Source of the DNA: Xenopus tropicalis
Lineage: Eukaryota > Chordata > Amphibia > Anura > Pipidae
Reading direction: 5' to 3'
Assembly: GCF_000004195.4 (NCBI RefSeq)
Contig: NC_030683.2
Location: 51,473,358 to 51,537,357, forward strand
Length of the DNA: 64,000 nt
Below the pieces are notes generated by a model that was given only the letters and a program-made list of their open reading frames with translations, was not told the DNA's origin and did no database searches. The translations under genes and the position numbers were made by a program. Below are positions 1 to 10,345 of this stretch, piece by piece. The number at the start of each line of letters is the position of its first letter. The stretch's first letter is position 1.

Positions 1-2
1 AC

Positions 3-1274
3 TTTGTCAAAAAAGTGAAGGAGTTAAAGCTGGAGATCGATGATACAATGGTGTCCTATGACGTAACATCTCTGTTCACATGCATACCCACTACCGAGGC
101 AATTGAATCAGTGAGGAAACGGCTGAAACAAGACACCACCCTCAGCAGCAGAACAAAGCTGACCCCAGAACAAGTTTGTTCCTTACTGGACCTATGTCTC
201 AATACCACTTACTTCAAGCACAAGGAACTTTTCTATAGACAAAAACATGGCTGTGCCATGGGTTCGCCTGTGTCTCCAATTGTAGCGAACCTTTACATGG
301 AAGAAGTGGAAAAGAAAGCCCTGGACACCTTCAAGGGAACAACACCAAGTCATTGGTTCAGATATGTGGATGACACCTGGGTCAAAATTAAAGCATGCGA
401 GGTTCCAGCCTTCACCAAACACATAAACTCGGTGGACAAAAACATCACGTTCACAAGGGAAGATGTGAAAGACAGCAAACTGGCTTTTTTGGACTGTGCT
501 ATAGTTATCAAAGAGGGGAGGGACCTGGATATTGAAGTATACAGGAAACCCACCCACACAGACCAGTACTTGCTGTTTGATTCCCACCACCCTTTGGAAC
601 ATAAACTGGGTGTAATTAGGACTCTACATCATCGGGAATCCAATGCAGAGGCTAAGGAGAAAGAATATAAACATCTAAAAGGAGCTCTGAAAACTTGTGG
701 GTACCCAGACTGGGCCTTCATCAAAACCAAATCAAAGACCAACAGAAAGACCAGACCTACAAACAGAAGGGAGGAACACAGCAGGCGAAACAACATAGTC
801 ATTCCATATGTTGCTGGAACATCATAAAAACTTAGGAGAATTTTCAACAAACATCGCATTCCTGTGTTTTTCAAACCCAGCAACACCCTGAGACAAAAGC
901 TGGTGCACCCTAAAGACCCTACACCCAAGCACATGAAAAGTAATGTGGTCTATGCTGTCCAGTGTAGTGAAGAGTGCTCAGACTTATACATTGGGGAGAC
1001 AAAACAACCTCTCTGTAAGAGAATGGCCCAACATAGGCGGGCGAACTCCTCAGGACAAGACTCAGCAGTCTATCTACACCTCAAAGAAAAAGGTCACTCC
1101 TTTGAGGACAGTAACGTGCATATTTTGGACCGAGAGGACAGATGGTTCGAAAGAGGTGTGAAAGAGGCCATTTATGCCAGCATAACAATGTCAACATACA
1201 ATGGCGTGTTGACATCCTTACCCCGGCAGTTTCACAACAGTTCACACTTCCAGCCATCTACTTTGAAGGATTAA
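3..1274 (+). pseudogene. Penelope-like RT plus GIY-YIG endonuclease, one premature stop
   Basis: The frame is open from base 3 to the TAA at 825-827 and then, in the same frame without any indel, from 828 to 1274. Seen in the RT part: SYDVTSLFTCIP near the start, GSPVSPIVANLYME, the catalytic YVDD (bases about 363-374), then FLDCAIVI and YRKPTHTDQYL, all typical of Penelope RT. After the stop the frame gives KLRRIFNKHRIP, a cysteine pair in VQCSEECSDLYIGETKQPL (the GIY-YIG motif, here YAVQC...LYIGET), then KRMAQHRR and H at HLKEKGH. The protein would reverse-transcribe the element RNA and nick target DNA. The single nonsense codon separates RT from endonuclease, so this copy is probably dead although otherwise well kept. 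No methionine start is visible because the 5' end is cut by the window. Confidence 0.92.
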
Positions 1275-1444
1275 CACCTTCATCAATGAGAATCTTGGTA
1301 CCATTGTGATTGGATCATACCTTCTTACACCTGTCAGTTTCAGCTAACACCTAACTGAACAAGTTCAATGGAACCATTGTGATTGGATGTCTGTGACTCT
1401 ACTACCATCAAGAGCTTAAATACCGGGGAATTCCCTACCAGTCA

Positions 1445-1490
1445 TTTGAACTGAAGAAGCCACTCGGATGAGTGGTGAAACATTTTCAAG
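1445..1490 (+). ncRNA. Decayed hammerhead ribozyme in Penelope 3' terminal region
   Basis: The sequence can be laid out as a complete hammerhead. Stem I strand is TTTGAA (1445-1450). The core CUGANGA is CTGAAGA (1451-1457). Stem II is CCACTC (1460-1465) with loop GGAT and GAGTGG (1470-1475). The core GAA is at 1477-1479, followed by a two-base stem III with AC (1480-1481) opposite AT (1482-1483), the cleavage-site base T (1484), and the second stem I strand TTCAAG (1485-1490, six pairs counting one G-T). The one clear defect is A in place of G at 1482, as expected if an ancestral ACGT lost its CpG; one G at 1459 is bulged. Hammerheads with tiny stem III are known from Penelope-like elements. 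Cleavage activity of this copy is doubtful. Confidence 0.6.
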
Positions 1491-1500
1491 AAAAACTCAG

Positions 1501-1844
1501 AAAAGTCCAGTTGTTTTAGACTTAATTCTACTAGATACTGTATAGATGCTAGCATGTAAATAAAAGAGACTAGGTTGGGTGAGGAAAGGAGGAAAAATTA
1601 TTTCGAAAGTGGGTCTAGGGTCTAAGGTTTCCTGGTGGGCCCCAACACTGGTGTAAAGGAACTGGAGCTGCACAAAAAAGCTTATAACTCTTTGCTCTGT
1701 TTGTGAACGACCCTCTGCCACTCAGTACTCTGTATTCAAACACACAATTACTAAATATTAACACAAAATGAACACCAAACTACATAAAATAAAACTCAAC
1801 TGAACTAAAATTAAATTGCTAAACTGAAAGCAAGAAAGAACTTT
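1501..1844. other. AT-rich spacer without recognised gene
   Basis: Sequence between the Penelope tail and the next element. It contains short A/T runs and no ORF with recognisable motifs. The first 60 bases may still be Penelope-derived. Confidence 0.5.
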
Positions 1845-1848
1845 TTAA

Positions 1849-3160
1849 AGGGGACCTGTCAGCCAAAGAAATAATTCCACATTTATTTCTATTGTGTTTG
1901 TCAAGCAAAATAAATTACAGTATATAAATATATAAATGTAGTTTTCTTCAGTCTTGGAATTCACAATTACAGCAATCAGGAAGGTATCATTTTTGGACAC
2001 TTTTATTAAAGGAGAAGGAAAGGCATTTTGGCTAGTGATGAGTGAATTTTTTTGCCAGGCATGGATTTGCAGCGAATTTCCGCATTTCGCCATTGGCAAA
2101 TGGTTTGACAAAAAATTTGCCTTGGAAAAGTGTGTCGCGCGTCAAATTGGGCATGGTTGTGTTAAAAAGGATGCAGTCGTGGCAAATTGGGTGCGGTAGC
2201 ATCAAAAAAGGCGTGGTCATGTCAAATTGCCTATGGTTGAGTCAAAAAAGGGCGCGAGCAAGAAACAAAAAGACGTGGGCGGCCAAAAAAGACACGGACG
2301 ACAAAATAGACACGGGGGGAAATTTGCGACAAATGCATTTTGTCATTTCGTGCATTTTCTTGCCGTTTCGCAAATCACTAATTTTGGCATTTTACTGCCA
2401 ATATATTTGCCACATTAGTGCCACCTAGAACAATATATTTATTCTGCAGAAACCATTACTATACTTGAGTAAACAGCTTTAGAAGCTTTCTCCACTTGCT
2501 TAAGATAGCAGCTGCCATTTTAGGTTGCTTCCTGCCTGCAGCTCTAGCCGTTATAACTGAGATCACACATTCTCAGGAAGGCAGTCCTTAGCATTCTGGT
2601 GGGAAGGGGAGCAGGAGAGGGGAGAGAGGAGAGAACTGCGCAGACTCTGGCCTCGGGAATTAAGGATGTTTCTGAGAGAGGAAATCAGATGCTGGAACAT
2701 CATGTTTACAAAAAAAGAGACAAGAAATCCTGTGTTTCTTTTTATAGAGGACTCAGTGCAGCATTACTCTAAGTGCTTATGGCTGTATTTACATAGACCT
2801 TTCTGATAAAGCTTACTTAGTTTTTACCTTTCTTTCTGCTTTAAAGCAAACTTGTTATCATGCTAAAAACTTGTTTATATGATAGAATGGAGGACCAGAT
2901 GCCCATGCACTGGCTACGCAATTAGATGGTGAAAAGGGGAAAGTGAGGAGTGCAGTGACATCTAGCAAGTGCTGAATGTCTGACCCGCCTCTATGCCTAA
3001 ACATACAGGTAGGACAGGCAATATATGATTGACAGCTGTGATTTGTAAAAGCTTTTATAATGGGTATGGATGTGTTAATTTAAAAAGGAATTTGGGTTTC
3101 ATTTTTAATTTAAAAAGGACTTTTATTATGCAGCTTTTTATGTCTGGGTGTCAGGCCCCT
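1849..3160. mobile_element. Non-autonomous DNA element with TTAA target duplication
   Basis: Termini are inverted: the left end reads AGGGGACCTGTCAGCC and the reverse complement of the right end reads AGGGGCCTGACACCC. TTAA lies immediately outside both ends (1845-1848 and 3161-3164). TTAA duplications are typical of piggyBac and Kolobok superfamilies, and ends starting AGGG favour a Kolobok-like assignment (inference). No transposase is encoded. The element is interrupted by a hAT-type MITE at 2033-2380, so its own length is about 956 bp. Two A/T-rich near-identical 18-base pieces near 3075-3120 are a local duplication. Confidence 0.7.
2033..2380. mobile_element. hAT-type MITE, GATGAGCGAA family
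   Basis: Starts TAGTGATGAGTGAATTT and ends AAATCACTA, flanked by a perfect 8-bp duplication ATTTTGGC (2025-2032 and 2381-2388). The body has the family hallmark GCCAGGCATGGATTTGCAGC followed by CGCCATTGGC, then CpG-containing A-rich pieces (AAATTGGGCATGG type). Eight-base duplications identify hAT transposition. The inner part of the right terminal repeat is shortened compared with other copies (TTCGCTCATCACTA at 41574-41587 has only one mismatch to the expected end). It is inserted in the TTAA element. Confidence 0.88.
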
Positions 3161-3164
3161 TTAA

Positions 3165-4559
3165 AGCATGGAATAATATTTTGTTATGCCTTTACTAATC
3201 GAAATTCATATTGAACATTTTAACACTATAAATAATGTATTAATCATTTCCCAAATGATAATAGCACTTGCATCAATTTAAATTTTAAATAAGATTTAGT
3301 TAAGCTTTCATCAATCGTATGTTGTGCTTTCCCTTTAAATATTAATCATTCAGATCATTGTATTAAAAAATGAGGACTAAAGAAATAGGTTCATCATAAA
3401 TGATAATGGATAAAATACTTAGAGCTGAAGAAAGCTTTTTCTAGGTAATTGGCCTCTGGTCAAAGGAAATGGTATTTGACAAGATAGGCAGACATCTTTC
3501 AATATAAGTAAGGCAAAATTAACCCCCAAATTTTTTTTCTAGCTATGTTTGTTTTGTTATTCTCGCAGCACAGATGTGTTTCATTCGTATTTGTTTTACT
3601 GCCAGTTGTATGCAATCCTTTACTTCTAATTACAGATCAACAAATTATTATGTATAATTATGTTGAAAAAAGCAATGCTGACCTCATTCTCTATACAGGG
3701 ATAATCTTTGGTCTAATAACATAGAAAATCACAAAAGAGTTAGATGTCAGCCTTACTAGGGCTCATTTACATAGGTGTTAAATAGTACTTATGTAGTTAC
3801 CCTTAGCAACCAATCAGCAATTAGCAACTAATTAGAAAAAAGCTAGAAAATGAAAGGAAAACTTCGCACCTACAGTAAGATAGGAAAATACCCCCATGCT
3901 GTTACAAGCTGGAAAAGCTTTTTGAAAAGGTTTATACTGTGCAGAGATGAATTTCTAAAGCATAGAATGTATTTAGCTAGCATATACATACAGAATAATA
4001 TTACAAAAATATCTAGAAGATGGCTACTATGGGAATTAAGTCACATTCATCTTATTTTGATAATGTTTATTTATTAGACAAACATCATACATCTAAAGCA
4101 ACGGAAGTAGCAAGACTCAAACTTTTGGGACAAATTGATTGTCTACTTGTGGTTAAATTTACACAAGCCCTATAGCTGCAAATATTTTTTTCATAGTTAG
4201 ACAGATAGATAGTAAAATTGACGCAAGACAATGCAACACAAGTTGATATGGCACATCATTAGAGATTAGAGAACTCATAAGTATACACTCAAATAGTGAA
4301 AATAAACAAATGTGTAACAGAAGTGTTGTGGGTCTCTGGTATGACAAGCAATGGGTGAGGACCAAAAACTTCCCAATTCGCTTAACAGGGCTTGGCAAAA
4401 TATAAAAAGTGATTACTTTTTTTTAAGTTACGAGCCAGTACCCTTTAAACTAAATAATTATATTTGGTGCTCAGTGGTGTAAATTGTGTGACATGACACA
4501 CTGAAACTATAAATGTAAAAATGCACTTGGTCTTTAACCATGTGGTCATTGAACACTAA
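3165..4559. other. AT-rich region without gene
   Basis: No ORF with recognisable protein features. A piece around 3785-3850 (CTTAGCAACCAATCAGCAATTAG) resembles the core of the CAACCAATCAG-containing MITE seen again at 46437-46590 and 51800-51960. The remainder appears to be unique or very old sequence. Confidence 0.45.
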
Positions 4560-4966
4560 GGAACCCATTCATTAAACCACAATTTTTTTGTGGTTAAAAT
4601 CACATATGAATTTCTGATGTTCGAAAATGTCACAAAAATTATTTCATTGAGCATACGAAAATATTGTGGTTGCAGTCCGAAAGTCACAAGATTTTCCGAT
4701 CGGAACGTTCGTACACGGTGCAACCTTCTAAGGAAGCCTTCCATAGGACTCAATGGCACTCTACAGATCCAACCTGGCCAAAAGATCACAATACCAAAAC
4801 TTGAATGAAATCTGAAATGGTCGTAGTCTTTACGAAAAATATGACTTTTTCGTGGAAGTTAACTAAGACCACAAAAAAGTCGTGGACATTACGAAAGGTT
4901 CTAGAAGTTAGAAAAAATATGAATTTTTATAAAAAAAACTTAATTGTGGTTTAATTAATGGGCCCC
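4560..4966. mobile_element. Palindromic MITE, CATTAAACCACAA ends
   Basis: Left end reads GGAACCCATTCATTAAACCACAA and the reverse complement of the right end reads GGGGCCCATTAATTAAACCACAA, giving a long imperfect inverted repeat. Flanking trinucleotides are TAA and TAT, consistent with a degraded 3-bp target duplication of the PIF/Harbinger type. The centre (about 4725-4805) holds an 80-base block containing CCATAGGACTCAATGG and CCAACCTGGCC, which recurs at about 48065-48145 inside another MITE, so the two elements share a core. No coding capacity. Confidence 0.7.
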
Positions 4967-5082
4967 TATCTGACTTATAAGGGGTGATTTACAAAATGGA
5001 ACATAAGGTGCGATGTACAAAAATGTACAAATGTGTGCAGTTTCTCTATATTTCTGCACGTTTGCTTTTCATGCTACATTAA

Positions 5083-5619
5083 GGGGCACATTTACTAACC
5101 CACGAACGGGCCGAATGCGTCCGATTGCGTTTTTTTCGTAATGATCAGTATTTTGCGATTTTTTCGGAAAATTATCGCGCCTTTTTCGTTACCAATACGA
5201 TTTGCGCGAAAAAACGCGAGTTTTTCGTAGCTATTCTGAAAGTTGCGCAAAATCTGGCGATTTTTTCGTAGCGTCAAAACTTGCGCGAAAAGTTGCGATT
5301 TTTTCGTAGCGTTAAAACTTTTAAGTTAACGCTATGAAAAAGGCTCGAGTTTTAACGCTACGAAAACATTGCGACTTTTCGTGCAAGTTTTAACGCTACG
5401 AAAAAATCGCCAGATTTTGCGCAACTTTCGGAATGGCTACGAAAAACTCGTGTTTTTTCGTGCAAATTGTATTGGTAACGAAAAAGTCGCGATAATTTCC
5501 GAAAAGTCGTAAAGTCGCCGAAAAAAATCGCAAAAAATATGAAAAAGTCGCAAAATGTTCGTTTTCCAATCGGAATTTTTCCAATTCGGTTGGAATTTGT
5601 GTCTTAGTAAATCAGCCCC
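5083..5619. mobile_element. Palindromic MITE with TAA duplication, ATTTACTAA family
   Basis: Left end GGGGCACATTTACTAACC, right end (reverse complement) GGGGCTGATTTACTAAGAC, with TAA directly outside both ends (5080-5082 and 5620-5622). The body is one extended imperfect palindrome built from TTTTTCGTAGCG and TTGCGCGAAAA modules, so the single strand would fold into a hairpin of about 250 base pairs. CpG content is high compared with its surroundings. It belongs with 19598-19893 and 47809-48358. Confidence 0.82.
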
Positions 5620-5622
5620 TAA

Positions 5623-6115
5623 GAGGATGAGTTATCAACGGTCAAGTTTGATATTTTTTCTCTGGATTTGTAGTAAACATTAATTAAAATAAATATAGGG
5701 AAAAAAATCTGCACTAACAGGTTTTTTGGCAAATAAATGAAAAATGGTTATTTAATCATATGCAAAGTCCTGCGTTCCGGTCACTGCAGTGTGTATAGTG
5801 TGACATTTCTCAAGGACCTGTAAATCTACAAGATACAAATAGAAATCAAATATACAGTATATATATACTGTATATAGTTATTTTAATTTATGCATTAACA
5901 TTAAGATTATTATTATTTAGCAATAGTTAAATGTTTGATTTTTTCCGATTTTCATACTTAAATAATTCTTGCACTCAGTATAGCACTACACAATGGGTTA
6001 TTTATTTGAAACAGGTAGCCTTGCTTTTTGTTTAGGCAGAAATTTTTTCTTGATCCCTGAGCAATCACCTAACCAGGGAAAGAAACGCAGATCCACTAAA
6101 AATGTGTAATGCCAC
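5623..6115. other. AT-rich spacer, no gene
   Basis: No gene recognised. A short self-complementary run (ATACAGTATATATATACTGTAT) around 5852-5875 is an AT microsatellite-like palindrome. The stretch ends in the 8-bp target duplication TACAGGAA (6116-6123) of the large hAT element. Confidence 0.5.
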
Positions 6116-6123
6116 TACAGGAA

Positions 6124-6173
6124 TAGGGATGTAGCGAACCTCAAAAAAAATGTTCGCGAACCCGTTCGCGAAC
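6124..6173. promoter_or_regulatory. hAT left terminus with two palindromic boxes
   Basis: After the terminal TAGGGATGTAGCGAAC there are two perfect 10-base palindromes GTTCGCGAAC at 6152-6161 and 6164-6173, 12 bases apart start to start. The same decamer occurs at 15899-15908 near the other end. Subterminal repeats are known transposase-binding sites in hAT elements; that these are the sites here is inferred from position and symmetry. Confidence 0.6.
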
Positions 6174-6861
6174 TTTCGCCGAAAAGTGCGAACTTTGCGA
6201 ACCCCATAGACTTCAATGGGAAGGCGAACTTTAAAACCTAGAAAAGCCATTTCTGGCCAGAAAACTGATTTTAAAGTTGTTTAAAGGGTGCCACGACCTG
6301 GACAGGGGCATGCAGGAGGGGGATCAAGGGCAAAAATTTCTCTGAAAAATACGTTGTTGACACAGCGTTGCGTTTTGTGCTGTAAAGGGCAGAAATCACA
6401 CTACATTCCTACCTAAACTTATGTAATAAACTGCTTTAAAAAGTCCGGCGTCTACATGCCAATCAAGTCGTGTAAAGGTTACGGCCGGTTCACACGCAAA
6501 GACAAAACGCCGCGTTTACTGCAACGAAAAAAACCGCAAAAAGCTTTAATGATACTGTCAAGTGAGCGAATAATAGTTTTTACTAGTTGCTTGTCACCTC
6601 CAGGACGTTCGTCCTGTCGGTGGGAATATTTCTGTAGTGGTGTGTTTAGCAGTCACCGTGCTTGTGCGCACGTGCACGGTCAGGCAGAGGTAATTCAATG
6701 TACAGTGACGTGAACCAAAAAACACTGATTCTGCAGTGTGGGCCCAGTTTTGTCCTACCTTTTTGATCACCTGTGGTGACCATAAAAGATACGATTTTGC
6801 CGCTGTTGCAGAACCCTGAAAAATCAGGAATGTGTACATTCCTGAAAAATTATGTTTTTTT
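6174..6861. other. hAT left internal non-coding region
   Basis: Lies between the left terminus and the 89-bp array, downstream of the transposase stop on its coding strand. Short ORFs here show no motif. Holds no recognised gene; probably a 3' untranslated part and terminal spacer of the hAT element. Confidence 0.6.
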
Positions 6862-7321
6862 TGTTGCAGCCACTGAAGCACAGAGGACAGAAAAAATATG
6901 TTAGATAGATGGTATCATAACCAATCCTGAGGCAGAACCTTTAAAAAATCGAAGATAGCGTACCAAGCACAGAAGACAGAAAAAATATCTTAGATAGATG
7001 GTATCATAACCATGCCCCAGGCAAACCCTTTCAAAGAACTAAGATAGGGTGCCAAGCACAGAAGACAGAAAAAACATCAAAGCTAGATGGTATCATAACC
7101 AATCCCCAGGCAAACCCTTTCAAAGAACTAAGATAGGGTGCCAAGCACAGAAGACAGAAAAAACATCAAAGCTAGATAGTTACATAGTTACATAGTTACA
7201 TAGGGTTGAAAAAAGACCTGTGTCCATCAAGTTCAACCCATCCAAGTAAACCCAGCACACCTAACCCACACCTACCAATCTATACACTCACATACATAAA
7301 CTATAAATACAACCACTAGTA

Positions 7322-10300
7322 CTAACTGTAGATATTAGTATCACAATAGCCTTGGATATTCTGATTGATCAAGAACTCATCCAGGCCCCTCTTAAAGGCA
7401 TTAACAGAATCTGCCATTACCACATCACTAGGAAGGGCATTCCATAACCTCACTGCCCTCACCGTGAAAAACCACCTACGCTGCTTCAAATGGAAGCTCC
7501 GTTCCTCTAATCTAAAGGGGTGACCTCTGGTGCGTTGATTGTTTTTATGGGAAAAAAGAACATCCCCCAACTGCCTATAATCCCCTCTAATGTACTTGTA
7601 CAGAGTAATCATGTCCCCTCGCAAGCGCCTCTTTTCCAGAGAAAACAACCCCAACCTCGACAGTCTAACCTCATAGTTTAAATCTTCCATCCCCTTAACC
7701 AGTTTAGTTGCACGTCTCTGCACTCTCTCCAGCTCATTAATATCCTTCTTAAGGACTGGAGCCCAAAACTGCACTGCATACTCAAGGTGAGGCCTTACCA
7801 GGGACCTATAAAGGGGCAAAATTATGTTCTCATCCCTTGAGTCAATGCCCTTTTTTATACAAGACAGCACTTTATTTGCTTTAGTAGCCACAGAATGACA
7901 CTGCCTGGAATTAGACAACTTGTTATCAACAAAAACCCCTAGATCCTTCTCCATTAAGGATACCCCCAACACACTACCATTCAGTAGATAGTTTGCGTTT
8001 ATATTATTTCTACCAAAGTGCATAACTTTGCACTTATCAACATTGAACCTCATTTTCCAGTTTGCTGCCCAGTTATCTAATTTTGTCAAATCGCTCTGCA
8101 AAGCGGCAGCATCCTGCATGGAACTTATAGTTTTGCACAATTTAGTGTCATCAGCAAAAATAGAAACAATACTGTCTATGCCCACCTCCAGGTCATTAAT
8201 AAACAAGTTAAACAGCAAAGGCCCAAGGACTGACCCCTGCGGTACTCCACTAACCACACTGGTCCAATTAGAAAATGTTCCATTTACAACCACTCTTTGT
8301 ACTCTATCCTTCAGCCAGTTCTCTATCCAATTACAAATATTATGTTCTAGGCCAATATTCATTAATTTGATCATTAACCTTCTGTGAGGTACTGTATCAA
8401 ACGCTTTAGCAAAGTCCAAGTAGATGACATCAACTGCCATTCCAGCATCAAGGTTCCTACTCACCTCCTCATAAAAGGCAACTAAATTAGTCTGGCAAGA
8501 TCTGTTACGCATAAAACCATGCTGGCACAAACTAATAGTATTGTGAACTGCAATGTATTCAAGTACCCTATCCCTTATTACCCCTTCCAAAAGTTTTCCT
8601 ACTACTGATGTCAGACTAACAGGCCTATAGTTTTCAGGCTGAGAACGGGATCCCTTTTTAAATAACGGCACCACATTAGCAATCCGCCAGTCTCTTGGCA
8701 CCATGCCAGACCTCAATGAATCCTGAAAAATTAAGTGAAGAGGCTTGGCAATCACAGCGCTCAGCTCATTTAATACCCTGGGATGAATCCCATCCGGCCC
8801 TGGACCTTTGTTTACCTTTACATGTTCAAGTCTCTTTTGAATTTCCTCCCGAGTGACCCATGCGTCAGTAGCTAAATTACTAGAACTGGGCATATTACAA
8901 GGGAAGCCTTCATTATCTGGCTCCTCAGATGTATAGACAGATGAAAAATAAGAGTTCAAAATTTCAGCTTTTTCCCCGTTTTCATCAACCAACGTACCCC
9001 CCCGTGATAATAAAGTTTCCACCCCTTCTTGCTTCATTTTTTTACTATTCACATAATTAAAAAATAATTTTGGATTCTTTTTACTCCTAGCTGCAATATC
9101 CCTTTCCATCTCTATTTTAGCTTGCCTGATAGCTTTTTTGCATGCTTTATTTGCTTCCTTGTACCTGATGAAAGTTTCCGCTGTCCCAGCTAACTTGAAT
9201 GCCCTAAAAGCACGTTTTTTCTTACCAACCTCGACAATAACACTTTTATTCAGCCATAAAGGTTTTGCTTTGCGATGCCTCTCCTTGCTTACTAGGGGGA
9301 TATACTGTTGTGTATACCTACAAAGCAATGTTTTAAAGATGTTCCATTTTCCTTCTGTGTCTAACCCCATGAAAAGCCTTTCCCAGTTGACACATTGCAG
9401 AGATGCCCTTATACTGGCAAAGTCTGCACGTCTAAAATTGAGTGTTTTAGTTACTCCCTTATAGCGCTGTCTCTGCAGCATTATCTCAAAGGAGACCATG
9501 TTGTGATCACTGTTCCCCAAATGCTCACCCACACAAATGTTAGAGATAAGTTCATTATTATTAGAAATCACCAGGTCCAAAATAGCGTCATTCCTAGTGG
9601 GTTCTTGAACTGCCTGAAATAAAAAGTTGTCATTTAGCATATTTACAAACCTACTAGCTTTTTCTGACTTAGCCACCCCATTACTCCAGTCAATGTCCGG
9701 ATAATTAAAGTCCCCCATAACAACAACTTGACCCAGTTTTGAAGCCTCCTCCATTTGCAACAATAGCTGGGCCTCATCCCCCTCATCTATACGGGGTGGT
9801 TTATAACATACGCCAATGATCATTTTCTTTGTGACCTTCAGCCCTACTGAAATTTCTACCCAAAGAGATTCGACGTTTTCATTGGTAATGTCTTTATTAC
9901 ATGGCTTTAAGTCTGACTTTACGTAAAGACAAACCCCTCCACCCTTTTTAATCTCTCTGTCCCTCCTAAAAAGTGTATAACCATTTAAATTCACAGCCCA
10001 GTCGCATTTATCATCCCACCAGGTCTCAGTGATACCTATTAAATCATAATTTTCAATACATGCAATAGCTTGCAGCTCCCCTAATTTACCCGACAAGCTA
10101 CGCGCATTAGCCAGCATGCAGCGGAGATTATTACTTCTCCCTCTGATGTTTACATTAGCTAAGGGAGAATTAGAGCTAAGGCAATTATGAGACTGCTTTC
10201 CTTGTAACGGAAGCTCCTTATCTGATAAACTATATGCCCCCCTCACTCCTCCCCCACAACCCTTTGCTAGTCCCCCTACCCCGTCTACACTAATTTTCCC

Positions 10301-10345
10301 ATGGAATTCTAGCTCACCCACCCCCCCCTTGTCTAGTTTAAACAC
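7322..10345 (-). CDS. CR1 ORF2: AP endonuclease plus reverse transcriptase
   Basis: Open frame of 1007 codons without interruption, the usual size for CR1 ORF2. Residues about 74-290 form an apurinic-type endonuclease: LANARSL, ITETWW (105-110), GVCYKPP, GDFNYPDIDW (211-220), LDLVISN, and the C-terminal NSDHNMV (278-284). Reverse transcriptase spans about 540-800: NVVPLFKKG, YRPVSLTS, DFAKAFDTVPH (644-654), SGVPQGSVLGPLLFNLFIND, and the catalytic FADD (730-733). The C-terminal part has ELERVQRRATKL and RLWNALPSDVV. All catalytic residues that I can check are present. The open frame begins at a GTG overlapping the end of ORF1 by 13 bases; a likelier initiation is a later ATG before the endonuclease (for example at residue 77), so the first about 70 residues may not be translated. 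The enzyme would nick target DNA and prime cDNA from the nick. Confidence 0.95.
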   Translation of the reverse strand: MFKLDKGGVGELEFHGKISVDGVGGLAKGCGGGVRGAYSLSDKELPLQGKQSHNCLSSNSPLANVNIRGRSNNLRCMLANARSLSGKLGELQAIACIENYDLIGITETWWDDKCDWAVNLNGYTLFRRDREIKKGGGVCLYVKSDLKPCNKDITNENVESLWVEISVGLKVTKKMIIGVCYKPPRIDEGDEAQLLLQMEEASKLGQVVVMGDFNYPDIDWSNGVAKSEKASRFVNMLNDNFLFQAVQEPTRNDAILDLVISNNNELISNICVGEHLGNSDHNMVSFEIMLQRQRYKGVTKTLNFRRADFASIRASLQCVNWERLFMGLDTEGKWNIFKTLLCRYTQQYIPLVSKERHRKAKPLWLNKSVIVEVGKKKRAFRAFKLAGTAETFIRYKEANKACKKAIRQAKIEMERDIAARSKKNPKLFFNYVNSKKMKQEGVETLLSRGGTLVDENGEKAEILNSYFSSVYTSEEPDNEGFPCNMPSSSNLATDAWVTREEIQKRLEHVKVNKGPGPDGIHPRVLNELSAVIAKPLHLIFQDSLRSGMVPRDWRIANVVPLFKKGSRSQPENYRPVSLTSVVGKLLEGVIRDRVLEYIAVHNTISLCQHGFMRNRSCQTNLVAFYEEVSRNLDAGMAVDVIYLDFAKAFDTVPHRRLMIKLMNIGLEHNICNWIENWLKDRVQRVVVNGTFSNWTSVVSGVPQGSVLGPLLFNLFINDLEVGIDSIVSIFADDTKLCKTISSMQDAAALQSDLTKLDNWAANWKMRFNVDKCKVMHFGRNNINANYLLNGSVLGVSLMEKDLGVFVDNKLSNSRQCHSVATKANKVLSCIKKGIDSRDENIILPLYRSLVRPHLEYAVQFWAPVLKKDINELERVQRRATKLVKGMEDLNYEVRLSRLGLFSLEKRRLRGDMITLYKYIRGDYRQLGDVLFSHKNNQRTRGHPFRLEERSFHLKQRRWFFTVRAVRLWNALPSDVVMADSVNAFKRGLDEFLINQNIQGYCDTNIYS

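Larger units (their letters stand above)
1..1500 (+). mobile_element. Penelope-like retroelement, 5'-truncated by window edge
   Basis: A long open frame from the window edge encodes a Penelope-type reverse transcriptase followed by a GIY-YIG endonuclease, the domain order that defines Penelope-like elements. A 3' non-coding part of about 220 bp ends in a hammerhead-like fold and an A-rich stretch. The 5' part (N-terminal RT and 5' terminal repeat) lies outside the window. The 3' boundary is approximate, because the sequence fades into unique AT-rich DNA after about 1500-1560 and I could not see a target duplication without the other end. Family membership is secure from the domains; assignment to a named clade (Neptune or Poseidon type) would be a guess. 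Confidence 0.92.

Noticed and set aside
192..602. 136-codon minus-strand ORF
   Set aside because: Antisense shadow of the Penelope reverse transcriptase frame, which has unmistakable RT motifs on the plus strand.
5083..5619. Possible CRISPR-like regular repeats in the TTTTTCGTA-rich block
   Set aside because: Spacing is irregular, the block is a palindrome with terminal inverted repeats and a TAA duplication, and the genome is eukaryotic. It is a MITE.
7178..7200. TAGTTACA repeats taken as an independent microsatellite
   Set aside because: They are the 3' terminal 8-bp repeats of the CR1 insertion, as also seen in worn form at 31150.
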